DNA of 64,000 nt from Cupriavidus pauculus (GTDB taxonomy: Bacteria; Pseudomonadota; Gammaproteobacteria; Burkholderiales; Burkholderiaceae), in contig NZ_BPUO01000003.1 of assembly GCF_022179805.1 (NCBI RefSeq), forward strand, positions 310,001 through 374,000, read 5' to 3'. The translations under genes and the position numbers were made by a program. Position 1 is the first letter of the stretch; every line of letters begins with the position of its first letter. Under the pieces are notes generated by a model. That model was not told the DNA's origin and did no database searches. It worked only from the letters and a program-made list of their open reading frames with translations. Below, one piece after another: positions 44,238 through 52,901 of this stretch.

Positions 44238-45434
44238 TCAGAGCCGGAACATCATCTTGGCGATGATTCCGCGCTGCACCTCGCTCGTGCCACCATAGAT
44301 CGTCGCGGCGCGGCGCACGAACATGTCGTTGGCGACGCCGCGCGCGAGATCCTGCAGCGGATACGGTTGCGCCGGTGCCGGCTCATGCCAGTGCGCATAG
44401 GCCACGGCGCCGTAGTCGCCCAACGCCTCGACCTGCGCTTCGGTGATGCGCTGCTGCAGGTCCGTGGCCCGCAGCTTGAGCATCGAACCCAGCACGTGCG
44501 ATGCGGGGTTGTGCGTCATCTCCAGCCGCGCCACGCGCTGCACCATCATGCCGATCGCCTGCAGCTCCGCATCGAGACGCGTCAGCTTCAGCGCGAACGC
44601 CGGCTGGTCGATCAGCTTGCCGTCGCCGACGTCGAGCGTCGCCGCGCAATGTCGCAGTTCGCGCATGTATCGATTGAGGTCGGGCAGGTCGGCCGTGGTC
44701 GCATGCTCGTTGTTGAGCAGGAACTTGGTGATGTTCCAGCCCGCGCCCTCTTCGCCGACCAGGTTCTCCACGGGCACGCGCACGTTGTCGAAGAACGTCT
44801 CGTTCAGGTGATGCGCGTCGTCGATGCTGCGGATCGGCCGCACGGTGATGCCGGGCGTCTTCATGTCCACCAGCAGGAAACTGATCCCCGCCTGTTTCTT
44901 GCCAGTCGTGTCCGTACGCACCAGCAGGAAGATCCAGTCCGCGTGGTGCGCGTAGCTGGTCCAGATCTTCTGGCCATTGACGACATAGTGATCACCGTCG
45001 CGGACCGCGCGCGTCTTGAGCGAGGCGAGATCGGAGCCCGCGCCCGGCTCGGAGAAGCCCTGGCACCAGAGCCGCTCGCCGTCCAGCGCCGCACGCAGGT
45101 GCTCCGCCTTCTGTGCGGGCGTCGCGAACGCGTTCAGCACCGGCCCGAGCATCTTCTGCACGAAGCCGTCCTGCGTCGGCGTGCCGGCTGCCGTGCATTC
45201 GTCGTCGAACACCAGCATCTGCTCCACCGACCAGCCGGTGCCCGCGTGCTCGACCGGCCAGTAAGGCGCGCCCCAGCCATGCGCACGAAGCAACTTCTGC
45301 CAGCGCAGGATCTGCTCGCGCGGCGAGCGCGTGCAGCGTGGCAGCCCCTTCAGGTCCGCGGGCACCTTGTCGCGCAGGAACTGGCGGACTTCCTGGCGGA
45401 ACGATGCCAGTCCCGGATCTGCTTGAAAGTCCAT
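44238..45434 (-). CDS. acyl-CoA dehydrogenase
   Basis: A 398-residue flavoprotein. CQGFSEPGAGSDLASLKTRA is the FAD/substrate block, VNGQKIWTSYAHHADWIFLL the middle domain, and YGGTSEVQRGIIAKMMF the C-terminal FAD-binding end. The set is typical of FadE17/FadE28-like dehydrogenases that act on branched or polycyclic acyl-CoAs. It introduces the alpha-beta double bond. The gene is 10 bp downstream of the thiolase and 54 bp upstream of the racemase, so all belong to one operon. Confidence 0.9.
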   Translation of the reverse strand: MDFQADPGLASFRQEVRQFLRDKVPADLKGLPRCTRSPREQILRWQKLLRAHGWGAPYWPVEHAGTGWSVEQMLVFDDECTAAGTPTQDGFVQKMLGPVLNAFATPAQKAEHLRAALDGERLWCQGFSEPGAGSDLASLKTRAVRDGDHYVVNGQKIWTSYAHHADWIFLLVRTDTTGKKQAGISFLLVDMKTPGITVRPIRSIDDAHHLNETFFDNVRVPVENLVGEEGAGWNITKFLLNNEHATTADLPDLNRYMRELRHCAATLDVGDGKLIDQPAFALKLTRLDAELQAIGMMVQRVARLEMTHNPASHVLGSMLKLRATDLQQRITEAQVEALGDYGAVAYAHWHEPAPAQPYPLQDLARGVANDMFVRRAATIYGGTSEVQRGIIAKMMFRL

Positions 45435-45444
45435 GCTGTCTCCG

Positions 45445-46626
45445 TCAGTCCTTGCGGTACATGGTGACGACCGCTGCGCCGCCGATGCCGACGTTGTGCT
45501 GCAGGGCTACGCGCGCGTTCTCGACCTGGCGCTTCTCTGCCTGGCCGCGCAGCTGCTGGACCAGTTCGGTGCATTGGGCAAGGCCGGTGGCGCCGATCGG
45601 GTGCCCCTTGCACAGCAGGCCGCCCGACGGATTGACCACGTACTTGCCGCCGTAGGTGTTGTCGCCGTCGTCGATGAACTTCGCGGCGCCGCCTTCCGGG
45701 CACAGGCCGAGCGCTTCGTAGGTCAGCAGTTCGTTCTGCGCGAAGCAGTCATGCAGTTCCACCACGTTGACGTCTTCGGCGCCGATGCCGGCCATCTCGT
45801 ACACCTTGTTGGCCGCTGCACGCGACATGCCGAAGCCAGCGAGGTGGCGCAGGTCGCCCGAATCAAAGGTCTCGGCACTGTCGGTGGTGAGCGCCTGGCC
45901 GGCGATCCACACGCGCGTGTCCAGGCCATGCTTCTTCGCATAGGTTTCGCTGCACAGCACCACGGCAGCGGCGCCGCAGGTCGGCGGGCACGCCATCGAG
46001 CGTGTCATGACGCCAGGCCACATCACCTTTTCGGCCATCACTTCTTCGGGAGTGACCACCGTGCGGAACACCGCCATCGGGTTGTTGAACGCATGGCGGC
46101 TGGCCTTGGCGCGAATGCTGGCGAAGGCCTCCACCGGCGTGCCAAAGCGCTTCATGTGGTCAAGGCCGGCGGCGCCGAACAGTTGCAGAGCGGGCGCCAC
46201 GCCGTCGGGCACCACACTCTCGCACGCACGGTTAAACAGCTCCAGCGGGGCGGGACGGTCGGTGTAGATCGTGCCCAGCGCGCCTGGGTTCATCTGCTCG
46301 AAGCCGAAGGCCAGCACGATATCGACCATGCCGCTGGCGATGGCCTGGTTCGCCAGGAACAGGGCCGTCGAGCCGCTCGCGCAATTGTTGTGGACATTGA
46401 TGACGGGAATGCCGGTCATGCCGATGTCGTACAGCACGCGCTGGCCACCGGTGGAGTCGCCGAATATGTAGCTCGCATAGGCCTGCTGCACCGATTCATA
46501 GCCCACGCCTGCGTCCGCCAGCGCCAGCCGCACGGCCTGCGCGCCCATCACCGTGTACGGATCGCTCTGGCCAGGCTTCTTGAACGGAATCATGCCCACG
46601 CCGGCAACCACGACTTTCTGCGTCAT
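45445..46626 (-). CDS. SCP2/SCPx-type thiolase
   Basis: A 393-residue thiolase of the lipid-transfer-protein (SCPx-like) group. The nucleophilic Cys is in VHNNCASGSTALF, and ELHDCFAQNE and CKGHPIGATGLAQ give the C-terminal His and second catalytic region. These thiolases cleave 3-oxoacyl-CoAs with 2-methyl or sterol side chains, releasing propionyl- or acetyl-CoA. The ATG at 46626 is preceded by AAGGAGAAGGAC. It starts the core of the operon with acyl-CoA dehydrogenase and racemase. Confidence 0.9.
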   Translation of the reverse strand: MTQKVVVAGVGMIPFKKPGQSDPYTVMGAQAVRLALADAGVGYESVQQAYASYIFGDSTGGQRVLYDIGMTGIPVINVHNNCASGSTALFLANQAIASGMVDIVLAFGFEQMNPGALGTIYTDRPAPLELFNRACESVVPDGVAPALQLFGAAGLDHMKRFGTPVEAFASIRAKASRHAFNNPMAVFRTVVTPEEVMAEKVMWPGVMTRSMACPPTCGAAAVVLCSETYAKKHGLDTRVWIAGQALTTDSAETFDSGDLRHLAGFGMSRAAANKVYEMAGIGAEDVNVVELHDCFAQNELLTYEALGLCPEGGAAKFIDDGDNTYGGKYVVNPSGGLLCKGHPIGATGLAQCTELVQQLRGQAEKRQVENARVALQHNVGIGGAAVVTMYRKD

Positions 46627-46692
46627 GTCCTTCTCCTTGAATGTCTTGATGTTTGAAACGAATAAAAACAGGCGGAAATCGGCGGATTTCCG

Positions 46693-47490
46693 TCAGAACA
46701 GGCGTTGGGTGCCCGGGAACAGCGGCGCTTCCTTCGAGAAGAAGCGCCGCACCGCCTCGGCGTTGTACTGGCTGGCCGCGCACAAGCCCTGCACGGCGGC
46801 TTCGAGCTGGAGCAGCGCGTGCCGGTCGGTCTCGAACGTGCGATTCATGATGCGTTTGGCCATGCCCAGCACGTGGGTCGGGGCGTTTGCGAAACGCTGC
46901 GCGAAATCGATGGCCGCATCGCGCAGGCGATCAGCCGGCACCACGGCCTCGGCCAGGCCGATGGCCACCGCTTCCTCGGCCAGGATCTCGCGCGCGGAGA
47001 AGACGATCTCCTTCGCACGTGTCAGGCCGACCCGGCGCGGCAGGACATACATCAGCGACAGGTCAGGGACAAACCCCACGCGGGCGAAACTCGACACGAA
47101 ACGCGCGCGATCGCTGGCGATGATGAAGTCGGCGGCCAGTGCCACCGACAGGCCGGCGCCCGTCGCAACGCCGTCGACCGCGGAGATCACCGGCTTTTCC
47201 AGATCCGTCAGCTCGGCAAACCAGCCGTGGTGGTCCAGCAGCAGGTCACGCACATAGAAGCCGCGCTCGGCGTCGCCCCCGCCGTCGCCCAGATCCGCGC
47301 CGGCGCAAAAATGCCCACCGGCGCCCGTCAGCACGACCGCGGTCACCGACCGGTCTTCGCGGACATCCCTGACGATGCCGCCCATCGCCACCTTGATGGA
47401 ATCGTCAAGCGCATTGCGCCTGTGTGGCCGATTCAGCGTGATGACGGCCGTCCCGCCGATCCGCTCCAGTGTCACCGTGTTCTCAGACAT
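46693..47490 (-). CDS. enoyl-CoA hydratase/isomerase, copy B
   Basis: A 265-residue crotonase with ITLNRPHRRNALDDSIKVAM, TGAGGHFCAGADLGDGGGD and AVDGVATGAGLSVALAADFI. It is a close paralogue of the protein at 42220, same length and with nearly the same C-terminus (GMAKRIMNRTFETDRHALLQ). It is the most upstream gene of the minus-strand operon, 66 bp before the thiolase. The pair may have split specificity between two enoyl-CoA intermediates of the same pathway. Confidence 0.9.
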   Translation of the reverse strand: MSENTVTLERIGGTAVITLNRPHRRNALDDSIKVAMGGIVRDVREDRSVTAVVLTGAGGHFCAGADLGDGGGDAERGFYVRDLLLDHHGWFAELTDLEKPVISAVDGVATGAGLSVALAADFIIASDRARFVSSFARVGFVPDLSLMYVLPRRVGLTRAKEIVFSAREILAEEAVAIGLAEAVVPADRLRDAAIDFAQRFANAPTHVLGMAKRIMNRTFETDRHALLQLEAAVQGLCAASQYNAEAVRRFFSKEAPLFPGTQRLF

Positions 47491-47547
47491 GCAGAATCCT
47501 CTCTCCAGCGAAGTGTCCTGACTTGCACTTGCCTGGCCATATTAGGA

Positions 47548-47578
47548 AGGGAGGCGGGACCTTCGCCCCTCCCTTTTT
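47548..47578 (+). terminator. Terminator-like hairpin between divergent hydratase genes
   Basis: GGGAGG and CCTCCC, with partly paired inner bases, are followed by TTTTTT on the plus strand. No plus-strand gene lies directly upstream, so it may act as a leader terminator for the gene at 47737 if the promoter is further left. Confidence 0.45.
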
Positions 47579-47736
47579 TGCCGTCGGGAGCAAGGCGCAC
47601 GGGAACGCGCGCGCCATTGGACAGTGTCGGCCGGGACCCTGCATAGGGCCCCCGCCATTCAGAGAGGGGACGTCCCGTAAACGGGCTGGCTATCGTCGCT
47701 GGGCAGCTTCATCAACATCAACATGGAGGAGACGCC

Positions 47737-48531
47737 ATGAATTTTGCCGACTACGAGCACATCGCCTTCGCACGCCGCGGGCGCGTGCTGGAAATCACCC
47801 TCAACCGCCCCGAGCAGCTCAACGCCTTCAACGGCGGCCTGCACGCCGAAATGGCGCGGGTCTTCGTCGACGCGAACAATGACCCCGAGTCCGAGGTCAT
47901 CGTGCTGACCGGTGCCGGCCGTGCCTTCTCCGCCGGCGGCGACCTGCAGGCCGTGAAGGCCATCTTTGACGACCCGGACGCCTTCCGTGCGACGGCGCGC
48001 GAGGGCAAGCAGATCATCTTCACCCTGCTCGACTGCGAGAAGCCGATCATCGCCAAGATCAACGGCCCGGCGATCGGCCTAGGCTGCAGCATCGCCCTGT
48101 TCTGCGACGTGATCTTCGCTGCCGACACCGCGAAGTTCGCCGATCCTCACGTCAACGTCGGCCTGGTGGCCGGCGACGGCGGCGCCATCATCTGGCCGCA
48201 GCTGATCGGCTACGCGCGCGCCAAGGAATACCTGCTGACCGGCGATGCGCTGACCGCGACCGAAGCGGCGCGCATCGGCCTGATCAACCACGCCGTACCC
48301 GCCGCCGAACTGGACGAGCGCGTCAACCAGCTCGCCGACAGGCTGGCCAACGGCGCCTCGCAGGCGATCCGCTGGACCAAGGTCTCCGCCAATATCGGCC
48401 TCAAGCAGCTCGCGCATTCGATTATGGACACCTGCATGGGCTACGAATGGCTCGCAAGCAAGACGGGCGACCACCGCGAAGCGGTCAACGCCCTGCTGGA
48501 AAAGCGCACGCCGGCATTTACCGGCAAGTGA
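47737..48531 (+). CDS. enoyl-CoA hydratase/isomerase, copy C
   Basis: A 264-residue crotonase: EITLNRPEQLNAFNGGLHAE, TGAGRAFSAGGDLQAV, KINGPAIGLGCSIALFCDVI. AGDGGAIIWPQLIGYARAKE follows as in the 1,2-epoxyphenylacetyl isomerase/hydratase groups. The ATG at 47737 follows GGAGGAGACGCC. It is divergent from copy B and less similar to copies A and B than they are to each other. The SDR 13 bp downstream on the same strand is its likely partner. Confidence 0.9.
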   Translation: MNFADYEHIAFARRGRVLEITLNRPEQLNAFNGGLHAEMARVFVDANNDPESEVIVLTGAGRAFSAGGDLQAVKAIFDDPDAFRATAREGKQIIFTLLDCEKPIIAKINGPAIGLGCSIALFCDVIFAADTAKFADPHVNVGLVAGDGGAIIWPQLIGYARAKEYLLTGDALTATEAARIGLINHAVPAAELDERVNQLADRLANGASQAIRWTKVSANIGLKQLAHSIMDTCMGYEWLASKTGDHREAVNALLEKRTPAFTGK

Positions 48532-48544
48532 CCGGAGCCGCGCA

Positions 48545-49339
48545 ATGGGGAACACCATGAACAACGGAGCCGGCCAGAGCCCGCGCATCGACTTCAGCGG
48601 CAAGCGGGTGCTTGTGACCGGCGGCGCCAGCGGGATCGGCGCAGCCGTGGCGGAATTCTTTGCGGAACAAGGCGCGGTGGTCTGCGCGTCCGACCTTAAT
48701 CCGGCCGTCGACATGCCCAGACGCAAGATGCTGCGCGGCGACGTATCGTCCGAGGCGGACGTGCAGCGCATCACGGCCGAGGCGGTTGCGCATATGGGCG
48801 GCATCGACGTGCTCGTCAACAACGCGGGCATCCTGGAGGCTGCCAGCCGCACCGACCGACAGCCGGCGGCGACGTGGCAGCGGACCATCGACGTCAACCT
48901 CACCGGCACTTGGCTGATGTGCAAGGCGGTCGGCGTGCAGATGCTCGACCAGGGCGGCGGAGCGATCGTCAATATCGCTTCGATCTACGGCCTCGGCGGT
49001 GGCCCCGGCATTGCTGCTTATACGGCGTCCAAGGCCGGTGTGGTGATGCTGACGCGCTCGCTGGCCTGCGAGTGGGCGCAGAAAGGTATCCGTGTCAACG
49101 GCGTGGCGCCGGCCATCATCCGCACGCCGCCGCTCGATGCCATGACCCGCGCCGGCCGACTCGACACCACCTCGCTGGAGCGCCGCACGCCGATGGGCCG
49201 ACTGGGATATCCCGTCGAAGTCGCGCAGGCAGTGGCGTTCCTGGCGTCGGACTGGGCGTCTTACGTGACAGGCGTCACGCTGCCCGTTGACGGCGGCTGG
49301 ACATCGTTCGGCGCGGACGGCAACGCTTCAAGGGGGTAA
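48545..49339 (+). CDS. SDR family oxidoreductase
   Basis: A 264-residue classical SDR: TGGASGIGAAVAEFFAEQGA, NNAGILEAASRTD, catalytic IASIYGLGGGPGIAAYTASK (Ser, Tyr, Lys). It ends in the usual GGWTSF. A second ATG at 48557 after GGGGAAC is an alternative start. It follows the copy C hydratase directly and would oxidise the 3-hydroxyacyl-CoA that the hydratase makes, a compact second arm of beta-oxidation. Confidence 0.88.
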   Translation: MGNTMNNGAGQSPRIDFSGKRVLVTGGASGIGAAVAEFFAEQGAVVCASDLNPAVDMPRRKMLRGDVSSEADVQRITAEAVAHMGGIDVLVNNAGILEAASRTDRQPAATWQRTIDVNLTGTWLMCKAVGVQMLDQGGGAIVNIASIYGLGGGPGIAAYTASKAGVVMLTRSLACEWAQKGIRVNGVAPAIIRTPPLDAMTRAGRLDTTSLERRTPMGRLGYPVEVAQAVAFLASDWASYVTGVTLPVDGGWTSFGADGNASRG

Positions 49340-49393
49340 GGCCTGCAAACGGCTCAGGCGTCAGCACGGCCCTGAGCCGTTCCCGATGGCAGG

Positions 49394-50149
49394 CTACGTC
49401 GTCAGGCCACCGTCGACAAGATAGTGCGCCCCCGTCACGAACGACGCCTTGTCCGAGCAGAGCCACAGCACGAGTTCCGCAACCTCCTCAGGCTCCGCGA
49501 GTCGACGCAGCGCGGTAGCCGCTACCAGTACATCCGCGGCGCCAGCCGCGGAGCCGGCCGCAATCTCGTCCGCCATGGCGGTTCGGATGTAGCCTGGACA
49601 GACGGCATTGATGCGGATCCCGTACTTGCCATACTCCTTTGCCGCCGAACGAGTCAGGCCGATCACGCCGTGCTTGGAGGCGGAATACGCGGCACTGTAA
49701 GGGGCACCCTTCACCCCGGCCACCGATGCGGTATTGACGATCACGCCACCATGCGCCTTCATCGCCCTCAGTTCGTGCACCATGCAGTGAAACACGCCTG
49801 TGAGGTTGACGCCGAGGACCGCATGCCAGTTGTCCAGGCCCTGGTCTTCGGTCCGGGCAATGCGGCCTGAGATACTCGCGTTGTTGAACGCCATGTCGAG
49901 CCTCCCGAAGCGATGCAGGGCGGCGTGGACCATCGCCGCGCAGTCCGCTTCCCGGCTGACATCCACGTGCTGGAAGATGGCCTGCCCACCCGACTTGCCG
50001 ATCTCGGCGACAACCTCCTGCCCCGCGGCTTCCGACCAGTCCGCGACAACAACATGCGCACCGGCCGCGGCAAGCCGCCGCGCGGCCGCACGGCCGATCC
50101 CGGCCGCGGCTCCGGTCACGATTGCGACCTTGCCCCGAAATTCAGACAT
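49394..50149 (-). CDS. SDR family oxidoreductase
   Basis: A 251-residue classical SDR with TGAAAGIGRAAARRLAAAGA, ADWSEA after beta-2, AFNNASISGR (NNAS in place of NNAG) and catalytic TASVAGVKGAPYSAAYSASK. The ATG at 50149 sets the Rossmann fold at the right distance; an upstream start at 50188 is possible. It is convergent with the SDR on the plus strand and 75 bp downstream of an AAHS transporter gene, with which it is probably cotranscribed. Confidence 0.88.
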   Translation of the reverse strand: MSEFRGKVAIVTGAAAGIGRAAARRLAAAGAHVVVADWSEAAGQEVVAEIGKSGGQAIFQHVDVSREADCAAMVHAALHRFGRLDMAFNNASISGRIARTEDQGLDNWHAVLGVNLTGVFHCMVHELRAMKAHGGVIVNTASVAGVKGAPYSAAYSASKHGVIGLTRSAAKEYGKYGIRINAVCPGYIRTAMADEIAAGSAAGAADVLVAATALRRLAEPEEVAELVLWLCSDKASFVTGAHYLVDGGLTT

Positions 50150-50224
50150 ATGAGAATCCCGAAATGAAACTGCCCACCCCCGCGACACGTGGCGCGGAAA
50201 GCGGGCAGCGCTCCACCACAGCCG

Positions 50225-51583
50225 TCAAGCCGATTCCGTCCGCAACGCACTGCCCGCGGCACGCCTTGCCGCTGCGCCCTTGATCATCAGCGCCACGGCG
50301 GACACCAGCACGAATCCCATCACCACGGTAAAGACCGCGCCGAGGCTGAAGCCATCACGCAGCATCAGAGCGCCGGCCATCGGACCGGCGATGCCGCCGA
50401 ACCGGCCAACGCCGTGCATCCACGCGATCCCCGTCGAGCGGCCGCTCGCCGGGTAGAACGCCGCCGCGACGGCACCCATCGACATCAGCGCGCCACTCAG
50501 GCCGACGCCGCCGATAAAGACGCATGTGGCCACCCAGGTCAGGTCGCCCTTCTGTTGCCCGACGAGCCACATGCCCAGCCCGCCCAGCACGAAGGCACCG
50601 GCGACGACCTTGTTCCTGTCGATACGATCCATCAGCCAGCCGAACAGGAAGGTGCCGAAAATGCCGCCAACGGTCATCAGCACGGTGATCAGCGTCGAAT
50701 GCTGCAACGAGGCGCCCATGTCCTGCACCAGCGTCGGCAGCCAGCCCAGCAGCAGGTAGTACGCAAAGGTGCCGAAGAAATAGGCGGCCCACAGCATGGT
50801 CGTACCCATACGCAGTGGCCGGGAAAGCACCACGGCCACGCCTGCCTTGCCGGCTTCCGGCGTTGCCGTCAGCACGAAGCGGACGTCGTCGGCGATCTTC
50901 GCCTCAGGCGCAATGCGTCGCAGCACCGCGGCGATCGCCGGGGCCGGATAGGCTTGCTGGACCATGAACTGCAGCGGTTGCGGCATGGTGACCAACATGA
51001 ACAGCGCCAGGACGACCGGCACCACGCCACCGATCAGGAAGACGGCGGTCCAGCCATACGTCGGCACGACGGCCGCGGCGGCGATTCCGCACGATGACGC
51101 CCCGATCAGCGCACCGCAGGCGATCGTGTTGACCAGGAAAGCACTCATGCGCGAGGGCGCATATTCGTAGATCAGTGTGACCGCCCCTGGTACCGCCGCG
51201 CCCACGCCGACGCCCGTGAAGAAGCGCCAGGCCCCCAGCGATACGAGCGAGTCGGCCGTCATGGTGCCGAGGCTGCACAGCCCGAACAGCAGCATCGAGC
51301 CGACCATGACCGTCTTCGGGCTGGTGCGGTTGAACAATGGCCCGGCGATCAGCGCACCGAGCGCCAGCCCCAGCACCCCCACGCTCAGCACAGGCCCGAA
51401 TGCCGCGCGGGTGGTACCCCATTCGCGCAGCAGCACCGGCACGACAAAGCCGATGGCCACGCTGTCATAGGCATCGATGGCGATGAGGAGGAAACAGGTG
51501 ACCAGAATCAGCCACTGGTATCGCGAGAACCTGTGCTCATTGACGAACTGCTGCACGTCGAGCGTGCGTGAAGGACTTGTCAT
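50225..51583 (-). CDS. MFS transporter, aromatic acid:H+ symporter (AAHS) family
   Basis: A 452-residue 12-TM transporter; the ATG at 51583 has GGAGACACA upstream. DAYDSVAIGFVVPVLLREWG in TM1, GPLFNRTSPKTVMVGSMLLF after TM2 and GRSTGIAWMHGVGRFGGIAG near the end are typical of PcaK/BenK-like aromatic-acid symporters. It imports an aromatic or cyclic carboxylate with protons. Its place inside the acyl-CoA cluster suggests that it brings in the acid that the ligases activate. Confidence 0.9.
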   Translation of the reverse strand: MTSPSRTLDVQQFVNEHRFSRYQWLILVTCFLLIAIDAYDSVAIGFVVPVLLREWGTTRAAFGPVLSVGVLGLALGALIAGPLFNRTSPKTVMVGSMLLFGLCSLGTMTADSLVSLGAWRFFTGVGVGAAVPGAVTLIYEYAPSRMSAFLVNTIACGALIGASSCGIAAAAVVPTYGWTAVFLIGGVVPVVLALFMLVTMPQPLQFMVQQAYPAPAIAAVLRRIAPEAKIADDVRFVLTATPEAGKAGVAVVLSRPLRMGTTMLWAAYFFGTFAYYLLLGWLPTLVQDMGASLQHSTLITVLMTVGGIFGTFLFGWLMDRIDRNKVVAGAFVLGGLGMWLVGQQKGDLTWVATCVFIGGVGLSGALMSMGAVAAAFYPASGRSTGIAWMHGVGRFGGIAGPMAGALMLRDGFSLGAVFTVVMGFVLVSAVALMIKGAAARRAAGSALRTESA

Positions 51584-51786
51584 TGTGTCTCCATAGGTTT
51601 TTGTCATGCGTTTCGTGCGCCGAAGCTGGCGCCGACCCATGGCACAGCAGTCGCGTGCCCGGGTCTGTGCCCTGGATGCAATGGACGATACGCACTGGTT
51701 CCGTGACCCTCACCCCTATTTTTGGGGGGGCATGACGAGGTGGGAGAGCGCAGAGGGTGATGCGTTCCCGAAGCGCCCCCTCACGC

Positions 51787-52824
51787 TCACGACGCGGGCC
51801 TGGGCGCCGGCAGTTTCCAGGTGCCCTGCAGGATCTCGGCCTGCGGCAGGTAGTAGCGGACCATATAGTTCCAGCCGGGCACGGTCGGCAGGCAGTTGAC
51901 CGTGTCCGCGCCGCACCCGCCAAAGCGGATCGAGACGGAGCCATCGGCGGCCGGCTTCGCCGTCAGGCTGTTGATCGAATAGGCGTTCTGCGGATTGCGC
52001 TGGAAATAGCCGGCCGCGTTGTACACGCTGATCGACCAGAACGCGCCGACCGGCACGGCGGGAAGATCGAGACGATAGGCTGTCGTGCCGTCATTGCGCT
52101 CCGGGCTGACGATCTGGTAGAAGGCATCCTTTTCCGGAATGCCACCCCAGGCGATGGCACTGCCGACCAGATGGCGGACCGGATCGACCTGATCGTGCTT
52201 GCCGAACATCCTGTGGGAATCCGGGATGTTGGTGCCCAGCGCGATCAGCGCGGTGCGAATCGCATCCTGGCTCGTCTTGTCCCAGTTGGGCACCTCGAAG
52301 CGCCCGGGTCCGCCGGCCTGGCCGACCCGAATGGCGTCCTGCAACACCCACGCCTGCTTCGCATCGTCGGGCTTGCCGGGATCGATCAACGTCCGTACGC
52401 CGAGCATCACGTATCGGGTGCCGATGGCCTGCCTGGTGAAGGTGTAGCTGCCGGCACGATAGTGCACGCCGATGACGTGGCTCTCCTCGTCCAGCACCGC
52501 GAGCGACATGTAGCGGGAGCCGGCATCGGGCATGGTCACGGTGACTGGTCCGGCGTCGAGGTCGAACACGGCCGTCGAATACAGCGTGTCGCGATTGGGA
52601 CGGACCACGGTCTGGCTGTCGACCGGAACCAGATCGCGCCAGTGCGAGAACTTCCCGAACCCGCCGCGTTTGACCGTGAACCCGAAGTAGCGGTCCGATT
52701 CGGCACGCGGGAAGTTGTCGACCGTCACGAGAACGGGGGCACCGGCCACAGCCTGAGCATGTGCCGTGGACAGGGTGGCGGCCAGCATGGCAAAGGCCGC
52801 GTTGCGCAGGATCTTGACTGTCAT
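51787..52824 (-). CDS. Exported DUF1254/DUF1214 protein
   Basis: A 345-residue protein starting at 52824 after AGGAGACAACC. Residues 1-23 are a Sec signal peptide ending near AHA-QA. VVRPNRDTLYSTAVFDLDAG and YMSLAVLDEESHVIGVHY are the DUF1254 part, and VGAFWSISVYNAAGYFQRNP with NCLPTVPGWNYMVRYY the DUF1214 part. The family is periplasmic or outer-membrane linked, with no established reaction. It is adjacent to a second DUF1254 protein in a lipid-catabolic cluster, where such proteins recur, perhaps in handling hydrophobic substrates. Confidence 0.85.
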   Translation of the reverse strand: MTVKILRNAAFAMLAATLSTAHAQAVAGAPVLVTVDNFPRAESDRYFGFTVKRGGFGKFSHWRDLVPVDSQTVVRPNRDTLYSTAVFDLDAGPVTVTMPDAGSRYMSLAVLDEESHVIGVHYRAGSYTFTRQAIGTRYVMLGVRTLIDPGKPDDAKQAWVLQDAIRVGQAGGPGRFEVPNWDKTSQDAIRTALIALGTNIPDSHRMFGKHDQVDPVRHLVGSAIAWGGIPEKDAFYQIVSPERNDGTTAYRLDLPAVPVGAFWSISVYNAAGYFQRNPQNAYSINSLTAKPAADGSVSIRFGGCGADTVNCLPTVPGWNYMVRYYLPQAEILQGTWKLPAPRPAS

Positions 52825-52901
52825 GGTTGTCTCCTCATCTGTTTTCAGTCGGTCAATGGGCAATGCAAAGCGGCCCGCAGGGGCCGCATGAATCTGGCGA
52901 A

